Source: Pseudomonas sp. NBRC 111124 (lineage in GTDB: Bacteria > Pseudomonadota > Gammaproteobacteria > Pseudomonadales > Pseudomonadaceae). Taken from it: DNA of 64,000 nucleotides. The notes beneath the pieces were generated by a model. It was not told the origin of the DNA, ran no database searches, and was given only the letters and a program-made list of their open reading frames with translations. How positions within the stretch are numbered: position 1 is the stretch's first letter; every line of letters starts with the position of its first letter. The DNA lies in contig NZ_BCBA01000053.1 of NCBI RefSeq assembly GCF_001320245.1, positions 62,001-126,000 on the forward strand, read 5' to 3'. The position numbers were made by a program, and so were the translations under genes. Positions 52,082 through 60,999 of the stretch are shown here, one piece after another.

Positions 52082-54436
52082 ATGCGGATGATCCATGGCA
52101 CTTCACATTATCGACCGTACACCAGCGCTTCAGGAGGTTGGGGATCGGCCCACTCCGTACTGAACATTCTCTGGCGTGAGCAAGCCTTGATCAAAAGCGC
52201 AGCCGCTTTGACCAAACAGAACAAGCCCCAAGGTTTCGCCTGCGTCAGCTGCGCATGGGCCAAACCTGGCGCCCCCCACGCCCTGGAATTTTGCGAGAAC
52301 GGTGCCAAGGCGACGGCGTGGGAGTTGACATCCTTGCGCAGCTCGCCCGACTTCTTCGCAGCGCATTCGGTGACCGAGCTGCGAGGTTGGACCGATTTTG
52401 ACCTGGAGCAGCATGGCCGACTTACCCACCCGATGCGCTACGACAAGCAGACTGATCGATATCAGACGACGACATGGGAAGAAGCAACGGAGGCAATCAG
52501 CGCTCAGTTACGCGCGCTGCACCCCGACGAGGTTGTCTTCTACGCGTCAGGGCGCGCATCGCTCGAGACGTCGTTCCTCTACCAGCTGTTCGCGCGTGCC
52601 TACGGCACCAACAATCTTCCCGACAGCTCGAACATGTGCCACGAGAGTACTTCGGTAGGCCTGCAGGAAAGCATCGGAGTACCGGTGGGTACGGTCACAC
52701 TCGCCGATTTCGAACACACCGACTGCATCTTTTTCTTTGGGCAGAACGTCGGCAGCAACAGCCCGCGTATGCTTCATCCGTTGCAAGAGGCGCGCAAGCG
52801 CAAAGTACCGATCATCACCTTCAATCCGATTCGGGAGCGTGGATTGGAGCGCTTTGTGAATCCCCAGTCCCCTACTGAAATGCTCGGTCCGAACTCCACG
52901 GCCATCAGCACTCAATATCATCAAGTCGCCATCGGCGGCGACACCGCTGCCATCATGGGGGTGGCCAAGGCGCTCCTGGAAATGGAAGATCGGGCGAAAA
53001 GCAACGGCGAGCCGCCGGTGCTGGATCACGACTTCCTCGCGCAACATACCGACGGCCTCATACGCTTCGTGGACCGGGTGCGGGGGTATGCCTGGGGTCA
53101 GCTGGAGGATCGATCCGGCCTGACCCGAAGTGCGATGGAAGCCGCTGCCACCGTTTATGCGCGCAGCGAGAAGGTGATGATCGTCTACGGCATGGGCATG
53201 ACCCAACATCGGCACGGCGTCGGCAACGTGCAGATGATGGTCAATTTGCTGCTGTTGCGCGGAAATATCGGTAAGCCGGGAGCCGGTATCTGTCCCGTGA
53301 GAGGCCACTCGAACGTTCAAGGCCAGCGCACGGTAGGGATCACCGAAGACCCTGCGAAGATTCCCAAAGAAAAAATCGAGTCTCTGTTCGGCTTCCAGGT
53401 GCCTGAGCACAAGGGCCTGACGACTGTCGATACCTGCGAGGGCGTTCTCAGCGGCAGTGTGAAGGGCTTCATCGGGCTTGGCGGTAACTTTCTGCGCGCT
53501 GTCCCTGATACCAGCCGCATGGAGCCCGCTTGGGCGCGGCTTCGCCTGAGTGTACAGATCGCCACCAAGCTCAACCGCACGCACCTGATACCCGGTGAAC
53601 ACACGTGGCTGCTGCCATGCCTGGGTCGAATAGAAGTCGACCGGCAGCTTGGCGTTGAACAGACGTACACCACTGAAGACAGCACCGGCTGCATACACGC
53701 CTGGCGCGGCAACGCCGAACCCGCAGGTGAGCACCTGCGCTCGGAGTTGGCAATCATCGCAGCGTTGGCCCACGCGACGCTTGGCGACTCAGTCGGCATT
53801 CCATGGCAGCACTGGAAGCACGACTACGCCCTGGTTCGCGAGGCGATAAGCAAGGTCTATCCAGACATCTTTCATGAATTTGAAGCACGCATGTGGGAGC
53901 CCGGCGGGTTTCATCGACCGCTGGGGGCGGCGCATCGTCAATGGACTACGCCATCAGGTAAGGCACAGTTCATCACCCCGGATACGCTCGATGAAGATGA
54001 TGATGTGCTCACCGGGGAAGCGGGCCGCAATGTCCTGCAACTGATGACGCTGCGCAGCAACGACCAGTTCAACACAACGGTGTACGGCTACGATGATCGC
54101 TTCAGGGGCGTAAAGGGCACGCGCAAAGTGGTGTTCCTCAATCGCAACGATATTGTGCGTCTTGGCTTTGCGCCGGGCGACTGGGTTCACTTGCGCACGG
54201 CCATCGAACCGGCCGTGCGCCGCGTAGCGGGCCCTTTTCAGATTATCGCGTATGACATTCCCGAGGGATGTGCCGCCTCTTACTACCCTGAGTCCAATTC
54301 GCTCATCCCCCTATGGCATTACGCGAAGCGCAGTAAGGTGCCCGCCGCAAAATCGGTGCCCATCATCCTGCTTCAAGCGCAGCCAGACGCTGACGATCTC
54401 GAGCACGCCGTGCCCGAATCAGATCAAGTCGTGTAG
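52082..54436 (+). CDS. FdhF/YdeP-family molybdopterin oxidoreductase
   Basis: 784 residues; GAGG 5 bases before ATG 52082. N-terminal cysteines in GFACVSCAWAKPGAPHALEFCENG can bind an iron-sulphur cluster; GRASLETSFLYQLFARAYGTN, NMCHESTS, FFGQNVGSNSPRML and GMGMTQHRHGVGNVQM belong to the molybdopterin-binding core, and the C-terminal MopB domain (DIVRLGFAPGDWVHLRTAI) follows. YdeP proteins are related to formate dehydrogenase H but lack a proven substrate; E. coli YdeP is linked to acid resistance. It is followed after 25 bases by cioA, so its electrons may enter the quinol pool served by that oxidase (inference). Confidence 0.9.
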   Translation: MRMIHGTSHYRPYTSASGGWGSAHSVLNILWREQALIKSAAALTKQNKPQGFACVSCAWAKPGAPHALEFCENGAKATAWELTSLRSSPDFFAAHSVTELRGWTDFDLEQHGRLTHPMRYDKQTDRYQTTTWEEATEAISAQLRALHPDEVVFYASGRASLETSFLYQLFARAYGTNNLPDSSNMCHESTSVGLQESIGVPVGTVTLADFEHTDCIFFFGQNVGSNSPRMLHPLQEARKRKVPIITFNPIRERGLERFVNPQSPTEMLGPNSTAISTQYHQVAIGGDTAAIMGVAKALLEMEDRAKSNGEPPVLDHDFLAQHTDGLIRFVDRVRGYAWGQLEDRSGLTRSAMEAAATVYARSEKVMIVYGMGMTQHRHGVGNVQMMVNLLLLRGNIGKPGAGICPVRGHSNVQGQRTVGITEDPAKIPKEKIESLFGFQVPEHKGLTTVDTCEGVLSGSVKGFIGLGGNFLRAVPDTSRMEPAWARLRLSVQIATKLNRTHLIPGEHTWLLPCLGRIEVDRQLGVEQTYTTEDSTGCIHAWRGNAEPAGEHLRSELAIIAALAHATLGDSVGIPWQHWKHDYALVREAISKVYPDIFHEFEARMWEPGGFHRPLGAAHRQWTTPSGKAQFITPDTLDEDDDVLTGEAGRNVLQLMTLRSNDQFNTTVYGYDDRFRGVKGTRKVVFLNRNDIVRLGFAPGDWVHLRTAIEPAVRRVAGPFQIIAYDIPEGCAASYYPESNSLIPLWHYAKRSKVPAAKSVPIILLQAQPDADDLEHAVPESDQVV

Positions 54437-54461
54437 AGGGGCATCGAGCAGAGGAAACGCT

Positions 54462-55838
54462 ATGGACAGTATTGAATGGGGGCTGATGGCGGCACGGGCC
54501 CAATTCGCCGTGACCATCAGCTTTCATATCGTGCTGGCGGCGTTCAGCATCGGTCTGGCGAATTTTCTGCTGGTACTGGAAGTACTGTGGCTGAAGCGCC
54601 GGGAACAGGTCTATCTGGATATCTACCAGTATTGGCTGAAGATCTTCGCGCTCAACGTCGCCATCGGTACTGCTTCAGGCCTGATGCTCGAATATCAATT
54701 TGGCCTCAATTGGGCACGGCTCTCCAGCCAGGCAGGAGAGATCCTTGGCCCACTGATGTTTTACGAGGTGATGGCGGCTTTTTTCCTGGAGGCAGGCTTC
54801 CTCGGGATCATGCTGTTCGGCATGAAAAAAGTCGGGCCAAAGCTGCATTTCTTCGCCACCTGCGCGGTGGCTGTCGGCTCCATCATCAGTGCATTCTGGA
54901 TCCTGTCGGCAAACTCCTGGATGCACACGCCTAGCGGTTTCGGCATTGGCGCAGATGGGCGGTTTATCGCGCAGGATTGGTGGGCGATTATCTTCAACCC
55001 CTCTTTTCCCTATCGCTTCGCTCATATGATGCTGGCGACCTTTCTGGCCACCGCGGTGGTGATCGCTGGCGCAAGTGCATGGCAGTTGTTGCGCGAGCCC
55101 TCTAACCGCCATGCCAGAGTCCAGTTCTCCATGGCCATGTGGACCCTTGCGGTACTCGCACCCGCCCAACTTGTCGTGGGTGATCTACACGGCGAGAACA
55201 CACTGAGGTTCCAGCCCCAGAAAGTGGCGGCGATGGAGGGCGCCTGGGTGCGCCCGTCACCCGGCACAGGTGAACCCCTGCGTGTGTTTGCATTGCCCGA
55301 TACAGCCGAGCGGCGCAATCATTTCGAATTGGCTATTCCACACGTTGCATCGTTGTATCTGCGCCATGACCTGAGCAGTACGATCAGACCGCTCACGGAA
55401 TTCTCGCCTGAGGATATTCCTCCTGTCGCGATTGTGTTCTGGGCCTTCCGCCTGATGGTGGGCCTGGGATTGCTGATGATAGTGCTCGGCATCACCAGCC
55501 TGGTACTGCGTCATCGACACCGCTTGTACACAGCCCACTGGCTGCACCGTTGCTGCGTGCTGATGGCGCCGGCCGGTTTCATGGCCATGATCAGTGGTTG
55601 GGTGGTCACCGAGGTTGGCCGCCAGCCCTTTACCGTCTATGGCTTGCTGCGAACGGCGGACAGTGCATCGCCAGTTTCCAGCGAGCAGATCGTCGGCTCA
55701 ACACTGGTGATTCTGATCTTTTATCTGCTGGTGTTCGGCATCGGATTGTGGGTATTGCTGCGCATTCTGCGCCATCCGGCCAAAGCAGGAGAGCAGCAAC
55801 CACAGCCGACCCTTGCGGACGAAATCGGCAGGCCATGA
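54462..55838 (+). CDS. cioA: Cytochrome bd-type (cyanide-insensitive) ubiquinol oxidase subunit I
   Basis: 458 residues from ATG 54462 (GAGGA upstream). Nine-span membrane protein: AARAQFAVTISFHIVLAAFS with the heme b595/d His near residue 19, FYEVMAAFFLEAGFLGIMLF with conserved Glu, NPSFPYRFAHMMLATFLATA with heme b558 His, and FWAFRLMVGLGLLMIVLG with axial Met. The Q-loop is short, as in the CioA rather than the E. coli CydA type. It oxidises quinol and reduces oxygen without pumping protons; such oxidases resist cyanide, NO and H2O2. Second gene of the ydeP-cioA-cioB operon. Confidence 0.92.
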   Translation: MDSIEWGLMAARAQFAVTISFHIVLAAFSIGLANFLLVLEVLWLKRREQVYLDIYQYWLKIFALNVAIGTASGLMLEYQFGLNWARLSSQAGEILGPLMFYEVMAAFFLEAGFLGIMLFGMKKVGPKLHFFATCAVAVGSIISAFWILSANSWMHTPSGFGIGADGRFIAQDWWAIIFNPSFPYRFAHMMLATFLATAVVIAGASAWQLLREPSNRHARVQFSMAMWTLAVLAPAQLVVGDLHGENTLRFQPQKVAAMEGAWVRPSPGTGEPLRVFALPDTAERRNHFELAIPHVASLYLRHDLSSTIRPLTEFSPEDIPPVAIVFWAFRLMVGLGLLMIVLGITSLVLRHRHRLYTAHWLHRCCVLMAPAGFMAMISGWVVTEVGRQPFTVYGLLRTADSASPVSSEQIVGSTLVILIFYLLVFGIGLWVLLRILRHPAKAGEQQPQPTLADEIGRP

Positions 55839-55847
55839 GGTGCACTT

Positions 55848-56861
55848 ATGCTCGACGGTGACGTGATCGTTCTGCTTTCAGCTGCGGCTCTCGCCTTCTC
55901 GGTGCTCAGCTATGTCCTGCTCGACGGCACTGATCTGGGAGTGGGTATTCTCTTGGGGTTCACCCGCTGCGCCAGGCGACGACGCGCCATGGCCGTGTCC
56001 ATTTTGCCAATCTGGGATGCCAACGAAACCTGGCTCGTGCTGGGAGGCGGCGGGCTGTTAGCGCTGTTTCCGCTGGCCTACGCGGTTTTATTGCCGGCGT
56101 TATACCTGCCTTTCATTGCGATGTTCCTGGCGCTGATCATCCGCGCCATGGCACTGGAATTTCGGGATTACACGCAAAGCATGAGCATCAAGCGAGGCAT
56201 CGACACCTTGCACATGTGCGCGTCACTGTTAGCCGGGGGGTGCCAGGGCGCCGCGTTGGGGACACTGGTGCAGGGCATCGCTCAGCAGAACGGGCAGTTC
56301 ACCGGTTCAGGCTGGGAATGGATCAGCCCTTTCCCGCTGTACTGCGCTGCCGTGCTGGTGGTGGGCTATGCATGGCTAGGGGCTTGTTGGCTGTATTGGC
56401 GAAGCGAATCCGACTTACAGCAATCATCACGCAGGCAAGCGCACGTGCTGTGTGTGGCCACCTTCGTGCTGGTGATCATTCTGCTCTTCTGGACATTCGG
56501 CTTGTCGCCAGCCTATGCGCAGCGACTTTCCAACCCTGTCGTTATGGGTTCAGCTGGCGGAATTGCGCTCATTGCTTTTATCGGTTTCTGGGCGAGCTTT
56601 CGCAGTCGCTACGATGTAATGCCCCTACTCTGTGCGCTGACCCTGTTTGTCCTGGCATTCACACTGATGGTCATTACGATTTTCCCCTTGATCGTGCCAC
56701 CCAGCCTCACGCTCTTCGCCGCCGCATCAAGCCGGACAAGCCAAACGTTCATGCTGGCGGGTTTTGCCCTGCTGATGCCAGTGACCTTCTTCTACAACAC
56801 CTACGGCTTTCGAATTTTTAGCGGGAAAATTCATCCGCCAAAGGCTCGCTCGTCAGAATAA
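55848..56861 (+). CDS. cioB: Cytochrome bd-type ubiquinol oxidase subunit II
   Basis: 337 residues, GAGG 8 bases before ATG, 9 bases after cioA. Starts VIVLLSAAALAFSVLSYVLL and DGTDLGVGILLGFTR, with IWDANETWLVLGGGGLLALF, the conserved CydB/CioB block, followed by further spans to a total of eight or nine. No cydX-like small subunit was found after the stop. Confidence 0.92.
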   Translation: MLDGDVIVLLSAAALAFSVLSYVLLDGTDLGVGILLGFTRCARRRRAMAVSILPIWDANETWLVLGGGGLLALFPLAYAVLLPALYLPFIAMFLALIIRAMALEFRDYTQSMSIKRGIDTLHMCASLLAGGCQGAALGTLVQGIAQQNGQFTGSGWEWISPFPLYCAAVLVVGYAWLGACWLYWRSESDLQQSSRRQAHVLCVATFVLVIILLFWTFGLSPAYAQRLSNPVVMGSAGGIALIAFIGFWASFRSRYDVMPLLCALTLFVLAFTLMVITIFPLIVPPSLTLFAAASSRTSQTFMLAGFALLMPVTFFYNTYGFRIFSGKIHPPKARSSE

Positions 56862-56972
56862 ACCGAGTATGCATGTGGCAGGTAAAAGAACGGGCCCGGT
56901 GCATCCTGCGCCAGGCCCGCACCTTCATTACTCAACCAAGTGCAGATGTTGGTAATCTCCTAACGGTAATAG

Positions 56973-57203
56973 TCAGTGCAAGGTGTGACTCAGAAAGGTT
57001 TCAGGTTGCTCTTCATACGGCCCTTCGGCAGGAAGGTCATTGGGTAGAAGCGAGCCGACTCCGAATGTCATGACCGCCATTCGTACCCGTAGCGCCCGGC
57101 AGGCCAAGCGTGATTCCGCTTCGAATTCGGCCAACGCTTGGCCCATCAGGTACTCAACGCCGATCAGCTGATGTGGCGCGGCCTTTTTGCGCAACGTGCT
57201 CAT
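56973..57203 (-). CDS. Small hypothetical protein, 76 aa, downstream of katN
   Basis: 76 residues from ATG 57203 with GGAGG 5 bases upstream. MSTLRKKAAPHQLIGVEYLM, GQALAEFEAESRLACRALRV, MAVMTFGVGSLLPNDLPAEG: helical with a hydrophobic C-terminal part. It begins 16 bases after the manganese catalase stop, so the two are cotranscribed; a catalase accessory role is possible but unproven. Confidence 0.7.
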   Translation of the reverse strand: MSTLRKKAAPHQLIGVEYLMGQALAEFEAESRLACRALRVRMAVMTFGVGSLLPNDLPAEGPYEEQPETFLSHTLH

Positions 57204-57219
57204 TGACGCCTCCGGGAGC

Positions 57220-58098
57220 TCAGTCTTTGCCATTGATCAAGCCGGAGCCGAGGTCTGCACCGGTGACCGGACTGCTGGTTGGGTCAGACATCGTCCGAAG
57301 CTTCATTGCCTCCACAGTTTCCGCCTCAGCAGGGGCAAGCGTCACCGAAGCGGTGCCATCGCCTCCATCGACGGCAGCCGACGGGTTTTCCACGTATTCC
57401 CACTCGCTGCCCTCGTTCCAAGGGCCACGTACATTGGGTTCACCGGACATATTGAAGTACTTGTTGGTAAACGCAGGCATGCCAGGGAGTTTGCCTTGAG
57501 GGAAATTCGGCTGAATGGCGTGAAGCGCCTTCTCAAAGGAGAGCTGATGGGCGATTTCCCGTGTCATGAGGAAGCCCAGGGCCTCCTTGACCCCTGGGTC
57601 ATCGGTCACGTTCATCAGGCGCTCGTAGACGATCTTGGCCCGCGCTTCAGCCGCGATATTCGACCGAAAGTCAGCCGTAGGCTCACCGATGGTATCGACA
57701 TAGGCAGCGCTCCAAGGGACGCCAGCCGAGTTGGTGAGCGGGGCGCCAGCACCATAGAGGATGCTGGTGATGTGTGAGTCATTGCCCGCACCATTGATCG
57801 CTCGATACAAATCGCCCTCTTCTTCAACGCCCTCGGCCAAGCGACCTTTGGCGCCCTTGTTGAGCATGACGATGATGGAGCCAACGATCTCCAGGTGGCT
57901 GAGTTCCTCGGTGGCGATATCCATGAGCAGGTCCTTACGCCCCGGATCGTCCTCGGCCAATGCCTGGGTGAAATAGCGGCCGGCAGCCGCCAGCTCACCT
58001 TGGGCACCACCGAATTGTTCAAGCAACAGGTTGGCAAGGCCCGGATTGGGCTGCGCCACCCTCACGGTATATTGCAAGCGTTTGTTATGAATAAACAT
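57220..58098 (-). CDS. katN: Manganese (non-heme) catalase
   Basis: 292 residues from ATG 58098 (GAGGAG 7 bases upstream); a longer frame to 58173 is rejected. The di-manganese ligands are all present in family spacing: Glu35 (GGAQGELAAAGRY), Glu65 and His68 (ATEELSHLEIVG), Glu151 (AAEARAKIVYERL) and His184 (TREIAHQLSFEK). Cytosolic enzyme that disproportionates H2O2 without heme. The C-terminal tail beyond residue 240 is Gly/Ser/Pro-rich as in KatN. Expected to act in stationary phase or iron limitation. Confidence 0.92.
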   Translation of the reverse strand: MFIHNKRLQYTVRVAQPNPGLANLLLEQFGGAQGELAAAGRYFTQALAEDDPGRKDLLMDIATEELSHLEIVGSIIVMLNKGAKGRLAEGVEEEGDLYRAINGAGNDSHITSILYGAGAPLTNSAGVPWSAAYVDTIGEPTADFRSNIAAEARAKIVYERLMNVTDDPGVKEALGFLMTREIAHQLSFEKALHAIQPNFPQGKLPGMPAFTNKYFNMSGEPNVRGPWNEGSEWEYVENPSAAVDGGDGTASVTLAPAEAETVEAMKLRTMSDPTSSPVTGADLGSGLINGKD

Positions 58099-58480
58099 GG
58101 TTAGCTCCTCGCGGCTAGTCGAACGCCCATCACTATTTGCAGGCGTCGTCAAAGGCTGGGAGTGGAACCTCATGAGTATCGTGCCAAACAGGAAGTAAAG
58201 TTCAGGACGGACGGATTACTTGCAAAAGTTCAAATAACCCTCATCACACAAATTCCAAAAATAATTTCCTCCAATAATTAGCGCCCACTTCTATTGCTGT
58301 CTGGAACTCACGTCGGCTAAAGACAGGCTTCCCAATAACTTCATCACAATACTATTTAGGGCTGGCGATTTTTTTAGCGAATTTCTTGTACCACCGGACG
58401 AGTTAGTCTGAACTTCGCCGCCTCCCGTGGCTTCCCTTGAATACCTATGACGGAAACAAGCGGCTACAGGAGCTGACGCC
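58099..58480. promoter_or_regulatory. Divergent region, katN unit / dehydrogenase operon
   Basis: 382 bases without a gene; 58215-58400 is very AT-rich for this genome (AATAATTTCCTCCAATAATT and CAATACTATTTAGG). It must hold promoters for both directions. On the minus strand CGATACTC near 58155-58170 is a partial match to an RpoS -10 for katN. No operator palindrome stands out. Confidence 0.5.
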
Positions 58481-59683
58481 ATGAGAGCATTGACCTATCA
58501 CGGAGCACACGACGTCAGGGTCGACAACGTCCCTGATCCCATCATCGAGCAAGCAGACGACATCATCCTCAGGGTGACTGCAACCGCCATTTGCGGCTCC
58601 GACTTGCACCTCTACCACGGTAAGATTCCACAAACCGAAGCGGGCGATATCTTCGGCCATGAGTTCATGGGCATCGTCGAAGACACCGGTAATGCAGTCA
58701 CCAACCTGCAGGTCGGCGACCGCGTCGTGATTCCATTCGTGATCGCCTGCGGCAGTTGCTTCTTCTGCCAGCACGATCTGTTCGCTGCCTGTGAAACCAC
58801 CAATACCGGGCGTGGTGCAATTATCAACAAGAAGGGAATCCCGCCTGGCGCAGCGCTGTTTGGGTACAGCCACCTCTACGGAGGCATCCCAGGCGGACAG
58901 GCCGATTACGTCCGGGTACCCAAAGGTAACGTTGGCCCGTTCAAAGTGCCCACTGAACTGGCCGATGACAAAGTGCTGTTCCTCTCGGACATCCTGCCGA
59001 CTGCATGGCAGGCGGTCATCAATGCCGAAATTGGCCAGGGTTCATCCGTGGCGATCTACGGTGCCGGGCCGGTGGGTTTGCTGAGCGCCGCTTGTGCGCG
59101 GATGCTTGGGGCTCAGACCATTTTCATGGTGGATGACAACGACTACCGCTTGGCCTACGCCAAGGAGGCTTACGGCGTCATACCGATCAACTTCGAGCAG
59201 GACGACGACCCGGCAGACAGCATCATCCGGCAGACGCCAGGCATGCGCGGGGTGGATGCGGTGATCGACGCGGTTGGCTTCGAGGCTAAAGGCAGTACCG
59301 CCGAAACAGTCATGACGGCGCTCAAGATCGAAGGCAGCAGTGGCAAGGCGCTGCGCCAGAGCATTGCTGCAGTGCGTCGTGGCGGCGTTGTCAGCGTCCC
59401 TGGTGTGTACGCCGGCTTCATCCATGCGTTCATGTTCGGCGATGCCTTCGACAAAGGCCTCACCTTCAAGATGGGTCAGACCCACGTCCAGAAATACCTG
59501 CCTGAACTGCTTGAGCACATCGAAGCAGGCCGCCTGCAACCGGAACTGATCGTCACCCACCGCCTGGCCCTCGAAGAGGCAGCCATGGGCTACAAGATGT
59601 TCGATCAAAAGCAGGACAACTGTCGCAAGGTGATCCTGGTGCCAGGGGCTGCAGCGGGCACCTTGGGCCCTGACTACATCTAG
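58481..59683 (+). CDS. Zinc-dependent MDR alcohol/aldehyde dehydrogenase
   Basis: 400 residues, AGGAG 8 bases before ATG. ATAICGSDLHLYHGK and FGHEFMGIVED carry the catalytic zinc ligands, ACGSCFFCQHDLFAAC the structural zinc cysteines, and AIYGAGPVGLLSAACARMLG the NAD loop. Like the enzyme at 50720 it belongs to the formaldehyde-dehydrogenase-like branch of MDR, but the two are clearly distinct. First gene of a three-gene operon (gaps 13 and 36 bases) with PLDc_N and SDR genes. Confidence 0.88.
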   Translation: MRALTYHGAHDVRVDNVPDPIIEQADDIILRVTATAICGSDLHLYHGKIPQTEAGDIFGHEFMGIVEDTGNAVTNLQVGDRVVIPFVIACGSCFFCQHDLFAACETTNTGRGAIINKKGIPPGAALFGYSHLYGGIPGGQADYVRVPKGNVGPFKVPTELADDKVLFLSDILPTAWQAVINAEIGQGSSVAIYGAGPVGLLSAACARMLGAQTIFMVDDNDYRLAYAKEAYGVIPINFEQDDDPADSIIRQTPGMRGVDAVIDAVGFEAKGSTAETVMTALKIEGSSGKALRQSIAAVRRGGVVSVPGVYAGFIHAFMFGDAFDKGLTFKMGQTHVQKYLPELLEHIEAGRLQPELIVTHRLALEEAAMGYKMFDQKQDNCRKVILVPGAAAGTLGPDYI

Positions 59684-59696
59684 TGGAGGCAAGCAC

Positions 59697-59930
59697 ATGA
59701 ATGGTCTGGCCAGCTACTTCTGGATTGCCGTGGTGGCAATTTTATTGCTCATTGACCTGTGGGCCATCGTCAGCGTGTTCAGGAGCGACAAGACGGATGC
59801 CGTCAAAGCGGCGTGGGCCCTGCTGATCGTGGTGTTCCCTCTCATTGGCCTGGGCATATGGGGCGTTGCTGGCCCTCGGGGCATCAAGCGAGGCACGGGC
59901 CCCACTTCCGACGAGCACAGCAAAGGCTGA
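59697..59930 (+). CDS. PLDc_N (cardiolipin synthase N-terminal-like) membrane protein
   Basis: 77 residues, GGAGG 7 bases before ATG. Two membrane spans (FWIAVVAILLLIDLWAIVSV and AAWALLIVVFPLIGLGIWGV) with the RSDKTDAVKAAW loop and VAGPRGIKRG end of the PLDc_N family. These small proteins lack the catalytic phospholipase domain; role unknown. Second gene of the dehydrogenase operon. Confidence 0.85.
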   Translation: MNGLASYFWIAVVAILLLIDLWAIVSVFRSDKTDAVKAAWALLIVVFPLIGLGIWGVAGPRGIKRGTGPTSDEHSKG

Positions 59931-59966
59931 TGTTTACGAGCGCCACCTTGAGGAGGTTTTCAAAAC

Positions 59967-60974
59967 ATGATCGATCGAGCGACTGGCAGTGACCTTTCAT
60001 TCAAAGGGCCGCTGCGCGGCAAGGTGGTCGTCATCACCGGCGCATCCAGCGGCATAGGCCGCGCCGCCGCGCACGCATTCGCTTGCAAAGGTGCTCGCCT
60101 GGTACTCGCAGCACGCGATGAAGAAGCGTTGTTCGATGTCCTGGATGAATGCACCGATTGCGGTACGGATGCCCTGGCGGTTACGACCGACGTCACCCAT
60201 AGCGACCAGGTTCAAGCGTTGGCCCTGCAGGCTGCGGAATTTGGCCAAGGTCGGATCGATATCTGGGTCAACAATGCCGGCGTGGGGGCGGTCGGCAACT
60301 TCGAGGATACGCCACTGGAGGCTCATGAGCAGGTTATTCAGACCGACCTGATCGGTTACCTGCGAGGTGCCTACGTGGCCCTTCCCTTCTTCAAGGCGCA
60401 AGGGAGCGGCATTCTGATCAACACGCTGTCGCTGGGCAGCTGGGTGGCCCAACCGTATGCAGCCGCCTACTCGGCCAGCAAGTTCGGATTGCGTGGGCTG
60501 ACCGAGGCGCTGAGGGGCGAATTAACGGATTTTCCTCACATCCATGTGTGCGATATCTTTCCAGCCGTCATGGACACACCCGGCTTCCGAGACGGCGGCA
60601 ACTACACAGGACATGCGTTGACCCCGCCAGGCCCGATTTACGACCCCGAACAGGTAGCGAAGGCAATGGTGGCCTGCGCCATCTCACCTCAGGCTCACAC
60701 CACCGTTGGCACTGCTGCGCGCCTTGCGCATCTGGCCAGCTACCTCGTACCTGGGCTGCCGCTATTGTCGGGGTGGCTGACGCGGTGGGGATTGAACCGC
60801 AGCCCCGCCGCCGAGCAGTCGTCGGGTAATCTCTTTGAGCCGCCGACTGGCCGGCGAAGTATCGAGGGTGGTTGGAGAAATCCGGAAAATAGAACCCCTC
60901 TGCTGCTAAGTGCAGCCGTAATCGGGCTGCTAGCGGTGCTTGTGATTTCCCACGGGCAGCGCCGGCGCCGATGA
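59967..60974 (+). CDS. SDR-family oxidoreductase with C-terminal membrane anchor
   Basis: 335 residues, AGGAGG 9 bases before ATG. Rossmann core VVITGASSGIGRAAAHAFA, WVNNAGVGAVG, catalytic Ser in INTLSLGSWV and YSASKFGLRG (YxxxK). Beyond residue 255 the protein extends with a hydrophobic loop and ends in a single span LLLSAAVIGLLAVLVISHGQ followed by RRRR, so it is probably anchored at the inner membrane with the catalytic domain in the cytosol. Third gene of the operon; may reduce a membrane-derived aldehyde or ketone. Confidence 0.88.
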   Translation: MIDRATGSDLSFKGPLRGKVVVITGASSGIGRAAAHAFACKGARLVLAARDEEALFDVLDECTDCGTDALAVTTDVTHSDQVQALALQAAEFGQGRIDIWVNNAGVGAVGNFEDTPLEAHEQVIQTDLIGYLRGAYVALPFFKAQGSGILINTLSLGSWVAQPYAAAYSASKFGLRGLTEALRGELTDFPHIHVCDIFPAVMDTPGFRDGGNYTGHALTPPGPIYDPEQVAKAMVACAISPQAHTTVGTAARLAHLASYLVPGLPLLSGWLTRWGLNRSPAAEQSSGNLFEPPTGRRSIEGGWRNPENRTPLLLSAAVIGLLAVLVISHGQRRRR

Positions 60975-60999
60975 TTGGCGGCAGGCCGGCCTCGTAGCC

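Noticed and set aside
56891..56919. CGGGCC / GGCCCG inverted repeat after cioB as a terminator
   Set aside because: Only 6 bp with a 17-base loop and no U-run; too weak to call.
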